NCBI GenBank assembly: GCA_040752115.1 | Contig: JBFMFB010000002.1 | Span: forward strand, 1 to 64,000 | Origin: JBFMFB01 sp040752115 | GTDB lineage: Bacteria; Pseudomonadota; Gammaproteobacteria; Burkholderiales; Sulfuricellaceae | Length of the DNA: 64,000 nucleotides | Direction: 5' to 3' | Shown: positions 1-6,705 of the stretch, piece after piece | Layout: each line of letters opens with the position of its first letter | Numbering within the stretch: position 1 is the first letter of the stretch | Program-made: the position numbers and the translations under genes | Notes under the pieces: generated by a model | Database searches by the model: none | Told to the model about the DNA's origin: nothing | Seen by the model: only the letters and a program-made list of their open reading frames with translations

Positions 1-141
1 TCGGAAACATTCATGGGATATCGCCAGAACCCTCTTGCGAGGGTGCAATGATACGCCAAAATGATAATGGGCGTAAGCGAGAAAAACCTAATCAGGTTTC
101 ACGTGAAACATGGGCCGCCAGGGAAGCGGCTCCGCCGTCCG
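1..141. other. Intergenic region left of mnmE (hairpin, parS-like site)
   Basis: No complete gene lies here. A small stem-loop (ACCCTC/GAGGGT with a 4-base loop) sits at 29-44, and a parS-like palindrome at 95-110 is listed separately. On the minus strand an ATG at 12-14 opens a frame that runs off the window edge. By the usual gene order this could be the first codons of mnmG (gidA), but only 14 bases are visible and no ribosome-binding site stands out, so it is not called as a gene. Confidence 0.5.
95..110. other. parS-like ParB-binding site
   Basis: GGTTTCACGTGAAACA matches 15 of 16 positions of the classical bacterial parS consensus TGTTTCACGTGAAACA and contains the full 14-bp palindrome GTTTCACGTGAAAC. 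It lies just downstream of mnmE, where many bacteria carry mnmG-rsmG-parA-parB. ParB loaded here would help segregate the origin region. Confidence 0.85.
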
Positions 142-1482
142 CTATTTTCCGATGCAAAACCGCGAAAATATTTCGCCGAGCAGGTCGTCCGCAGTATATT
201 CACCGGTAATTTTGGAGAGCGCGTTCTGTGCGAGCTTCAGCTCCTCGGCAAAAAACTCGAACTGCCGAAAGTTTTCCCGTGCAGCCTCAAGGTGCGCTTG
301 CGCCTCCTTCAGCGCCACCAGATGGCGCTCACGCGCCATGAATGTTCCTTCTCCAAACTGGCGCCACCCGGCAATCTCCAGCAGGCGATCACGCAATCGC
401 TCTATTCCTTCGCCCGTCTTCGCCGACACGTAAATCCCGTCACCGCTGCTTTCGACTTCACCCCTCTCGTGCTGGGGCAGCAAATCGATTTTATTCAACA
501 CTTGCACCACCTGCAGGCTGTCCGGGAGTTTTTCCATGATAGCGCGATCGGAGTCCGCCACGCCTTGGCGTGCATCGACCAACAACAGCGCGATGGTAGC
601 CCTTTCCACCGCCGCCCAGGTGCGGGCGATACCGATTTTTTCCACCTCGTCTTGGGTTTCGCGCAGGCCGGCCGTGTCGATGATATGCAGCGGCACGCCA
701 TTGATCTCGATCAGCTCGCGCACCGTATCCCGCGTTGTGCCGGGTACCGGCGCAACGATTGCCACCTCATCTTCCGCCAGCCGGTTCATCAGGCTCGACT
801 TGCCGACATTGGGCTGGCCGATTAACACCACATTCAGACCTTCGCGCAATAGACTGCCCTGCTTGGCGCCAGCTAAGAGTGAATCAAGCCGGGATTGGAT
901 GGCGGATAGCCTGCCGACCGCATTGGTGCCTTCGAGAAACTCTATGTCTTCGTCCGGGAAATCCAGGGCCGCTTCTACCAGCATGCGCAGATTGACAAGC
1001 TCTTCGACCAGCCCATGGATTGCCCCGGAAAATTCGCCCTGCAAAGAGCGCATGGCGCTCTTTGCCGCTTCTGCCGTGGCGGCGTCGATCAAATCGGCGA
1101 CGCTTTCGGCTTGGGCCAGATCGATCTTGTCGTTGAGGAAAGCGCGCTTGGTAAATTCGCCCGGTTCTGCCAGGCGCGCGCCGAGGGCGAGGCACCGCCG
1201 CAACAGAAGCTGGAGTACGGCGTTGCCGCCGTGACCCTGCAGCTCGAGCACGTCTTCGCCGGTAAAGGAATGGGGTGCGGGGAAATAAAGAGCGATGCCC
1301 TGATCGATGACCGCTTCGTTTTCATCGCGAAAATTGCCCAGCACCGCGTAGCGCGGTGCCGGGACTTTTCCTAGCAGGGCCTTTGCGACAGGTCGCAAAT
1401 CGCGGCCGGAAATGCGTACGACGCCGATGCCGCCGCGACCTGGTGCGGTCGCGATGGCAGCAATGATATCAGCGCCCGCCAT
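142..1482 (-). CDS. mnmE: tRNA uridine-5-carboxymethylaminomethyl(34) synthesis GTPase MnmE
   Basis: MnmE works with MnmG to add the carboxymethylaminomethyl group to U34 of tRNAs that read split codon boxes. The 446-residue protein has the family's normal length and layout: an N-terminal tetrahydrofolate-binding domain (about 1-118), a helical domain, and a circularly enclosed G domain. That domain shows G1 GQPNVGKS (222-229), G2 GTTRD (248-252), G3 DTAG (269-272) and G4 NKID (330-333). The C-terminal CIGK (443-446) carries the conserved catalytic cysteine. Its start lies 14 bp inside the end of yidC, so the two are translated from one minus-strand transcript with rpmH, rnpA and yidD upstream. 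The ATG at 1482 gives a typical N-terminus. Confidence 0.97.
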   Translation of the reverse strand: MAGADIIAAIATAPGRGGIGVVRISGRDLRPVAKALLGKVPAPRYAVLGNFRDENEAVIDQGIALYFPAPHSFTGEDVLELQGHGGNAVLQLLLRRCLALGARLAEPGEFTKRAFLNDKIDLAQAESVADLIDAATAEAAKSAMRSLQGEFSGAIHGLVEELVNLRMLVEAALDFPDEDIEFLEGTNAVGRLSAIQSRLDSLLAGAKQGSLLREGLNVVLIGQPNVGKSSLMNRLAEDEVAIVAPVPGTTRDTVRELIEINGVPLHIIDTAGLRETQDEVEKIGIARTWAAVERATIALLLVDARQGVADSDRAIMEKLPDSLQVVQVLNKIDLLPQHERGEVESSGDGIYVSAKTGEGIERLRDRLLEIAGWRQFGEGTFMARERHLVALKEAQAHLEAARENFRQFEFFAEELKLAQNALSKITGEYTADDLLGEIFSRFCIGK

Positions 1483-3103
1483 GCCCTTTCGCGGCCGCTG
1501 GCTGCTCCATAGCGCGGTTTATCTGCCACTGCTGCGCGATCGACAGGATGTTGTTCACGACCCAGTACAATACCAAGCCGGCCGGAAAGAAGATAAAGAA
1601 AACGCTGAAAGCGATCGGCATGATCATCATCACCTTTGCCTGAATCGGGTCCGGCGGCGTGGGGTTTAGCTTGGTCTGGATAATCATCGTGACGCCCATG
1701 ATGATCGGCAGCACATAGTAGGGATCCGCCGCGGAAAGGTCTTGTATCCAACCGAAGAATGGCGCATGACGCATTTCCACGCTAGCCAGCAGTACCCAAT
1801 AAAGCGCGATGAATACCGGAATCTGCACCACCACCGGCAGGCAACCGCCCAGCGGATTGATCTTTTCAGTCTTGTACAACTCCATCATGGCTTGGTGCAG
1901 TTTCTGGCGATCGTCGCCATACTGTTCTTTTAGTCGCTGCAGCTTCGGTCCGATTACGCGCATCTGAGCCATGGAACGGTAGCTTTTCGCCGACAGCGGA
2001 TAAAATGCGAGCTTGATCAGGACGGTAAGCAGAATAATCGCCACCCCCCAGTTGCCTACCCATTTATTAATGAATGTCAGCACCCAGAATAGCGGCGCAG
2101 CAATCACAGTCAGCCAGCTGTAGTCCACAACCAGTTCCAATCCGGGGGCCAGCTTGCTCAGGTTCTCCTGCTCTTGCGGGCCGGCGTATAGCGGGACGGT
2201 AAACGAACGAGTAGCCCCCGGTTCAATTGCGCCCAACGGAAGGATCACCCCCGCAGCAAATAGATTGTCTCCCAGCGATTTGGTATAAAACTCTCGCGGC
2301 GAATTGTTCTTTGGCAGCCATGCGCTGACGAAATAATGCTGCAGCATGGCAACCCAACCGTCGTTGCTTTGCTTGGGATAGTTCGTTTTCCCTTTTGTCA
2401 TGTCGTCAAAATCGACCTTTTGGAACTTCTCCTTGTCGGTGTAAACCGCCGCACCCGTATAGGTGGCTATGAATTTTGGGTCGCCGGCAGGCGGGGCACT
2501 ATCGCGTACCAACTGATAATAGGAATATGGTTCCAGCTTGGTCGCACCCCCGTTGTGGATCTCGTAGGTAACGTCCACTAGGTAGCTGTTTTTACGGAAG
2601 GTATAAATTTTTTCCAGCCGAATTCCAGAAGGATCGGACCAGCTTAGCCTGATCTCAAGTTTTTCCGCACCGGCCGCCATCGTGTAGTCCCCCGGCTGGG
2701 CAACGAAGCGCGCTTTGTGGTTGGGCAGGCCTGGGCCGATCAGGCCGGTTTGCGCAACATAAGTGCTGGATTTCTGGTCGGTAAAGAGTACGAAATTTTT
2801 GGTTCTGTCCAGCGTGTCGTGATGTTTGAGCAACTCCAGTCTGCGAAGATCCCCGCCGATGCTATCAATCTCAGCATATACCATGTCCGTCCACACCCGC
2901 AGCCGATCACCGCGCTGCAGCGGCGCCGACGAAGGCGCAGCAAGCGGCGAACCTGGCGCCAAGTCAGCGCTGGGTGCGGAAGTGGATACTGCGGCCGTTT
3001 GGGCCGCGACAGGTGCAGGTTGATGCTCTTTCTGCCAAGCATCCCATAGCATCAGAATGGAAAAGGAAAATACGACGAACAGGATAAGTCTTTGGGTATC
3101 CAT
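1469..3103 (-). CDS. yidC: Membrane protein insertase YidC
   Basis: YidC inserts and folds inner-membrane proteins, alone or with SecYEG. The protein has 544 residues, usual for proteobacterial YidC (about 540-560). It has an N-terminal membrane anchor (about residues 5-20), a low-complexity Ala/Pro/Ser linker, a large periplasmic beta domain, and a C-terminal five-helix insertase core. The core includes the stretch around GGCLPVVVQIPVFIALYWVL, with the hydrophilic groove segment just before it. The order rpmH-rnpA-yidD-yidC-mnmE is the classic origin-side cluster. The ATG at 3103 is followed by a typical MDTQRLILF start, 14 bp after the end of yidD. Confidence 0.97.
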   Translation of the reverse strand: MDTQRLILFVVFSFSILMLWDAWQKEHQPAPVAAQTAAVSTSAPSADLAPGSPLAAPSSAPLQRGDRLRVWTDMVYAEIDSIGGDLRRLELLKHHDTLDRTKNFVLFTDQKSSTYVAQTGLIGPGLPNHKARFVAQPGDYTMAAGAEKLEIRLSWSDPSGIRLEKIYTFRKNSYLVDVTYEIHNGGATKLEPYSYYQLVRDSAPPAGDPKFIATYTGAAVYTDKEKFQKVDFDDMTKGKTNYPKQSNDGWVAMLQHYFVSAWLPKNNSPREFYTKSLGDNLFAAGVILPLGAIEPGATRSFTVPLYAGPQEQENLSKLAPGLELVVDYSWLTVIAAPLFWVLTFINKWVGNWGVAIILLTVLIKLAFYPLSAKSYRSMAQMRVIGPKLQRLKEQYGDDRQKLHQAMMELYKTEKINPLGGCLPVVVQIPVFIALYWVLLASVEMRHAPFFGWIQDLSAADPYYVLPIIMGVTMIIQTKLNPTPPDPIQAKVMMIMPIAFSVFFIFFPAGLVLYWVVNNILSIAQQWQINRAMEQPAAAKGHGGR

Positions 3104-3117
3104 AGCTTTTTAACTAT

Positions 3118-3327
3118 TCAAGGTACGGGGTCGTAACCGCCGTGGCACCAGGGATGACAGCGGGAGATGCGCCTAGCGCCCAACCAGCTTCCTTTGAGCG
3201 CCCCATGTTTTTTCAATGCCTGAGAAGTATATTCGGAACAGCTCGGACTAAACCTACAAGCCTGCGGCAATATCGGGCTGATCAAAATTTGGTATGCTCG
3301 CACCAGCAATATAAGCAGTCGTGTCAT
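3118..3327 (-). CDS. yidD: Membrane protein insertion efficiency factor YidD
   Basis: A 69-residue protein with the family signature CRFSPSCSEY in the first half and the HPWCHGGYDPVP tail. YidD is a small, membrane-associated, amphipathic protein that improves YidC-dependent insertion; its mechanism is not settled. It sits between rnpA (3 bp upstream) and yidC (14 bp downstream), the position it holds in most proteobacteria, and is surely co-transcribed with both. The stretch MTRLLILLVRAYQ forms the predicted amphipathic N-terminal helix. Confidence 0.95.
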   Translation of the reverse strand: MTRLLILLVRAYQILISPILPQACRFSPSCSEYTSQALKKHGALKGSWLGARRISRCHPWCHGGYDPVP

Positions 3328-3330
3328 ACT

Positions 3331-3708
3331 TTAAGTTTCATACTCGCTGTTCCGCTTCGCAGCGCTCGCAAAAAGTTGTTGCAGTTCCTGTCTCGTTGCC
3401 AGGAATTCCGTCGAGGAGAAGCTTTTGTGCGCCCGGACAACGCAGTCGAGTCCACCGAGCTCATGCTGCAGTAACCGAAAAGCTTCCCTCACCACGCGTT
3501 TGACATAGTTTCTTGCCACAGCCCGGGACTCTGTCTTCTTTCCGACAACAACCGCAAGCCGCGGGTAGCCCAGTTGGTTTGGCTTAACCAATACTTGGAA
3601 GTGTTCGCCTGAAAAGCGGCGCTTGAAACTAAAAACGGATGAAATTTCATCCGTTTTTAGCAAATGTCTGCTTTTGGGAAAGCCGTAGCCGGCTGCCACT
3701 CCGAACAA
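3331..3708 (-). CDS. rnpA: Ribonuclease P protein component
   Basis: RnpA is the protein cofactor that helps RNase P RNA bind the 5' leader of precursor tRNAs. The family core is present: FPKSRHLLK near the N-terminus, PRLAVVVGKK, and the RNYVKRVVREAFR helix that forms the basic RNA-binding face. The start is uncertain. A TTG at 3708 leaves 1 base after the rpmH stop and gives 125 residues. A GTG three codons later (3699) would give an N-terminus closer in length to E. coli RnpA and is preceded by few bases. Codons 17-27 are written by a 32-bp perfect DNA palindrome (3629-3660), which is unusual for a coding region. Confidence 0.93.
   Translation of the reverse strand: MFGVAAGYGFPKSRHLLKTDEISSVFSFKRRFSGEHFQVLVKPNQLGYPRLAVVVGKKTESRAVARNYVKRVVREAFRLLQHELGGLDCVVRAHKSFSSTEFLATRQELQQLFASAAKRNSEYET
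3629..3660. repeat. 32-bp perfect palindrome inside rnpA
   Basis: Two 16-base arms (CTAAAAACGGATGAAA and its exact reverse complement) abut without a spacer. Symmetry breaks at 3628/3661. The palindrome encodes residues 17-27 of RnpA (LKTDEISSVFS). It could act as a binding site for a dimeric protein, as a cruciform, or, in RNA, as a self-pairing segment in the rpmH-rnpA message. It could also be chance codon choice. No partner copy was noticed elsewhere in the window. Confidence 0.9.
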
Positions 3709-3709
3709 C

Positions 3710-3844
3710 CTATACGGCCAGCTTCACCCGCCCTTTCGCGCGGCGGGCACGAATTACCGCCCGTCCTCCACGGGTTTTCATCCGCACCAGAAAACCATGG
3801 GTGCGTTTACGCTTGATCTCAGAGGGTTGATATGTCCGTTTCAT
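3710..3844 (-). CDS. rpmH: 50S ribosomal protein L34
   Basis: A 44-residue, very basic protein starting MKRTYQPSEIKRKRTHGF and ending GRVKLAV, the textbook L34 sequence of the large ribosomal subunit. The ATG is at 3842-3844 and the stop at 3710-3712, so it is easily missed by length filters. It is the first gene of the minus-strand rpmH-rnpA-yidD-yidC-mnmE operon and stands back to back with dnaA. The divergent 178-bp gap between them should hold promoters for both directions. Confidence 0.97.
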   Translation of the reverse strand: MKRTYQPSEIKRKRTHGFLVRMKTRGGRAVIRARRAKGRVKLAV

Positions 3845-3931
3845 GATTATCTCTTACCGGTATTAAATAAATAACTCGCTATTTAACCCTTTCTTACGAC
3901 TATTTGTCAACCACCATTTGATGGGAAGGAC

Positions 3932-3940
3932 TGTGGATAA
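3932..3940 (-). promoter_or_regulatory. DnaA box upstream of dnaA
   Basis: TGTGGATAA is the exact reverse complement of the strong DnaA box TTATCCACA. It lies in the rpmH-dnaA intergenic region, 83 bp before the dnaA start. It is well placed for dnaA autoregulation or as part of a two-part origin together with the boxes after dnaA. Confidence 0.75.
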
Positions 3941-4022
3941 GGTCGGACAAACGGGCTAGAATGCACCTTCCAGAAGTAATCTCCATAATCCGCTACCACA
4001 AACACTGAATCAGGCTGTCCCA

Positions 4023-5357
4023 ATGGAAAATTTCTGGCGTACCTGCTTAAGCCGCTTCGAGCAAGAACTCACGCCACAACAGTTTAATACATGGATCAAA
4101 CCTCTGAGGTTCGATTTTGATGCGGAGTCCGATACCTGCTTGATCGTCGCACCCAATCGCTTCGTACTGCAATGGGTCAAGGACAGATTTTTTAGTCGCA
4201 TCGAACAACTCAGCGAAGAATACTTCTCCAAACCGATCAATCTCTCGCTGGCGTTGAGAATAGAGAATAACCCGGCGGGCAGCGGCCCTACACCGGGACC
4301 GGCAGCGCCCCAAAACCAGAAGCAGGTAAAAAATGACCAATCGCGACTCAACCCGGTGCTCAACTTCTCAAATTTCGTTACCGGCAAAGCCAACCAACTT
4401 GCCAGAGCAGCCGCCTTACAGGTAGCCGAAAACCCCGGAACGGCCTACAACCCGCTGTTTATTTATGGCGGCGCTGGTCTGGGCAAAACCCATCTGCTTC
4501 AGGCCATCGGAAATCAGGTACAGGAAAATAACAGCAAGGCGAAAATTAGCTATCTACACGCCGAACGGTATGTTTCGGATGTTGTGCGGGCTTACCAGCA
4601 TAAATCGTTCGACGATTTTAAGCGCTACTATCATTCGCTGGATCTGCTGCTGATTGACGATATCCAGTTTTTTAGCGGAAAAGCAAGGACGCAGGAGGAA
4701 TTTTTCTATGCTTTCAACGCGCTGATCGAGGCCAAGAAACAGGTCATCATCACCTGCGATACCTACCCAAAACAAATTTCCGGGATGGAAGACCGACTTA
4801 TTTCGAGGTTTGGATGGGGGCTCACCGTGGCTGTGGAACCGCCGGAACTTGAAATGCGCGTAGCCATCCTGCTGAAAAAAGCAGAAATGGAAAATATCCA
4901 TCTGGAAAACGAAGTCGCATTTTTTATCGCGAAGCACATTCGTTCCAACGTACGCGAACTGGAAGGAGCGCTCAAAAAAGTAGTCGCTTACTCACGTTTT
5001 ACCGGTCACGCTATAACATTAGAGTTAACAAAAGAAGCTTTGAAAGATCTGCTTGCGGTACAGAACCGGCAAATTTCAATTGAAAATATTCAAAAAACTG
5101 TTGCTGATTATTACAAAATCAAGGTCGCCGAAATGTATTCCAAAAAGCGTACCCGCGTAATCGCGCGCCCACGCCAGGTCGCTATGGCTCTCGCCAAAGA
5201 ATTGACTCAGCTTAGCCTCCCAGACATCGGCGATGCGTTCGGCGGACGCGATCATACGACTGTCCTGCATGCGTGTCGCAAAATAGAGGAATTAAAAAAT
5301 ACCGATCCAGTATTGACTCGGGATATCAGCGTACTTCTACAAGTACTCAGAAATTGA
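4023..5357 (+). CDS. dnaA: Chromosomal replication initiator protein DnaA
   Basis: DnaA binds DnaA boxes at oriC, forms an ATP-dependent filament and opens the duplex for DnaB loading. The protein has 444 residues. Domain I starts MENFWRTCLSRFEQEL and has the conserved W of the DnaB/DiaA interaction surface. A short Pro-rich linker lies around 80-105. The AAA+ domain III has Walker A GGAGLGKTH (149-157), Walker B LLLIDDIQF, and the sensor segments. Domain IV ends with the signature GGRDHTTVLHACRKI (about residues 407-421), which reads the DnaA box. The linker is shorter than in enterobacteria, as usual in betaproteobacteria. The divergent gene order with rpmH marks the origin region. Confidence 0.98.
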   Translation: MENFWRTCLSRFEQELTPQQFNTWIKPLRFDFDAESDTCLIVAPNRFVLQWVKDRFFSRIEQLSEEYFSKPINLSLALRIENNPAGSGPTPGPAAPQNQKQVKNDQSRLNPVLNFSNFVTGKANQLARAAALQVAENPGTAYNPLFIYGGAGLGKTHLLQAIGNQVQENNSKAKISYLHAERYVSDVVRAYQHKSFDDFKRYYHSLDLLLIDDIQFFSGKARTQEEFFYAFNALIEAKKQVIITCDTYPKQISGMEDRLISRFGWGLTVAVEPPELEMRVAILLKKAEMENIHLENEVAFFIAKHIRSNVRELEGALKKVVAYSRFTGHAITLELTKEALKDLLAVQNRQISIENIQKTVADYYKIKVAEMYSKKRTRVIARPRQVAMALAKELTQLSLPDIGDAFGGRDHTTVLHACRKIEELKNTDPVLTRDISVLLQVLRN

Positions 5358-5547
5358 ACAATATTTGAATAATATGTGGACAATTAATTAATATTGTCGT
5401 GAAACAAATTTCATTAACAATTTATCCACATCAATTTGATAGCTTGTACATAGAATAAATACTTTAATAACAATATGAATCAACATGGAATTTTTTGGTA
5501 ATCCAAGTTAGCGGGCACACTTTATTTATTATTACTAAGGTTTAAAT
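5358..5547. other. Candidate oriC (dnaA-dnaN intergenic region)
   Basis: This 190-bp gap is strikingly AT-rich compared with its neighbours. It has a perfect DnaA box TTATCCACA at 5422-5430 and, in opposite orientation, the variant TGTGGACAA at 5375-5383 (one change from the consensus). AT-rich tracts around 5434-5500 and 5521-5545 could serve as a DNA-unwinding element. Only two boxes are clear, so the functional origin may also include the box upstream of dnaA. The switch of gene direction at 3.9 kb supports an origin near here. Confidence 0.6.
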
Positions 5548-6654
5548 ATGTTATTAGTACAAGCAGATAAAGATGCTATTTTGAAACCTCTCCAAGCCGT
5601 AACGGGAATCGTCGAACGCAAGCATACCCTGCCTATTTTGTCTAATGTTCTGATTGAAATCACCGAAGGGCGCCTTTCTTTTTTGGCAACCGACTTGGAA
5701 GTTCAGATAACGTCTGTGACAACAAATACCGATGTTCAACATTCTGCTGCTGTCACCATCTCAGCAAAAAAGCTGCAGGATATCCTGCGCGCTTTGCCTG
5801 ATGGCGCAATAATTTCGGTTGAAACAAAGGACCGTCGGCTCCAACTTACGGCCGGAAAGAGTGCCTTCAATTTGCAAACGTTGCCCGCCGAAGATTTTCC
5901 AAAACTTGCTCTTCCGGACGGCTTTAATGCCCAGGTCAGAATTTCGCAAAAGCTGTTGAAGCATTTATTCAACCAAGTGCAGTATGCAATGGCGCAACAG
6001 GATATCCGATACTATCTGAACGGTTTGATGCTTGTTATCGAAGAAGGCAGCATAAAAGTGGTGGCCACGGATGGACATCGTTTGAGTTTGGGTGGGATCG
6101 ACCTGGATCATGGGCAGGATCGTCGTGAAATTATTTTGCCACGTAAGACCGTGATCGAAATGGTAAAACTGTTGTCTGACAGCGACGAAGAGGTGCTTAT
6201 TGACATTGGAAGAAATTTGGTTATGTTTTCGTTCGCTGGCATAAACTTGGTATCCAAAATAATAGAAGGCAAATTTCCGGACTATAACCGCGTAATTCCG
6301 GAAAATTATGGAAACCATATGGTGATAGACCGGCTTGCCTTACTGCAGGCATTGCAACGGGCGGCAATTCTGTCCAACGAAAGATTCCGTGGCGTGCGCT
6401 TAGTCTTGACGCAAAATAATCTTCGCATCATTTGCAGCAATACCGAGCAGGAGGAAGCGCAGGAAGAAATGGAAATCACCTATTCAGGTGACCCATTGGA
6501 TATTGGTTTCAATGTCACCTATTTGCTTGATGTTCTGAATAACCTTGACAGCAAAGAAGTAGGTTGCTCGTTTGGGGACGCTAACAGTAGCTGTCTCATT
6601 ACTATTCCAGGAAATAACCATTTTAAGTATGTGGTAATGCCAATGCGCATTTAG
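5548..6654 (+). CDS. dnaN: DNA polymerase III subunit beta (sliding clamp)
   Basis: The protein has 368 residues, the normal length of the beta clamp, a ring dimer that tethers DNA polymerase III to DNA. Three tandem clamp folds are expected at about 1-120, 128-245 and 246-368. The C-terminus FKYVVMPMRI matches the family ending (VVMPMRL), which forms the protein-binding cleft. The ATG at 5548 has an upstream AAGG. It follows dnaA across the candidate origin and precedes gyrB. A parS-like site lies just after the stop codon. Confidence 0.98.
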   Translation: MLLVQADKDAILKPLQAVTGIVERKHTLPILSNVLIEITEGRLSFLATDLEVQITSVTTNTDVQHSAAVTISAKKLQDILRALPDGAIISVETKDRRLQLTAGKSAFNLQTLPAEDFPKLALPDGFNAQVRISQKLLKHLFNQVQYAMAQQDIRYYLNGLMLVIEEGSIKVVATDGHRLSLGGIDLDHGQDRREIILPRKTVIEMVKLLSDSDEEVLIDIGRNLVMFSFAGINLVSKIIEGKFPDYNRVIPENYGNHMVIDRLALLQALQRAAILSNERFRGVRLVLTQNNLRIICSNTEQEEAQEEMEITYSGDPLDIGFNVTYLLDVLNNLDSKEVGCSFGDANSSCLITIPGNNHFKYVVMPMRI

Positions 6655-6680
6655 CCATGCGTCGGCACAGCTCCCAATAA

Positions 6681-6696
6681 CGTTTCACGTGAAACC
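6681..6696. other. parS-like ParB-binding site between dnaN and gyrB
   Basis: The intergenic bases contain the uninterrupted 14-bp palindrome GTTTCACGTGAAAC (6682-6695). Over 16 bp the match to the parS consensus is 14/16, differing only in the outermost bases. It lies 10 bp before the gyrB start, so bound ParB could also touch gyrB expression. Confidence 0.85.
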
Positions 6697-6705
6697 AAAG
6701 AGTTT

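Noticed and set aside
1..14. Start of mnmG on the minus strand
   Set aside because: Gene order predicts it, but only 14 bases are visible and no Shine-Dalgarno sequence is clear.
5391..5406. Possible parS half-site (CGTGAAACA) in the dnaA-dnaN gap
   Set aside because: Only one arm matches; about five mismatches over 16 bp and no central CACGTG.
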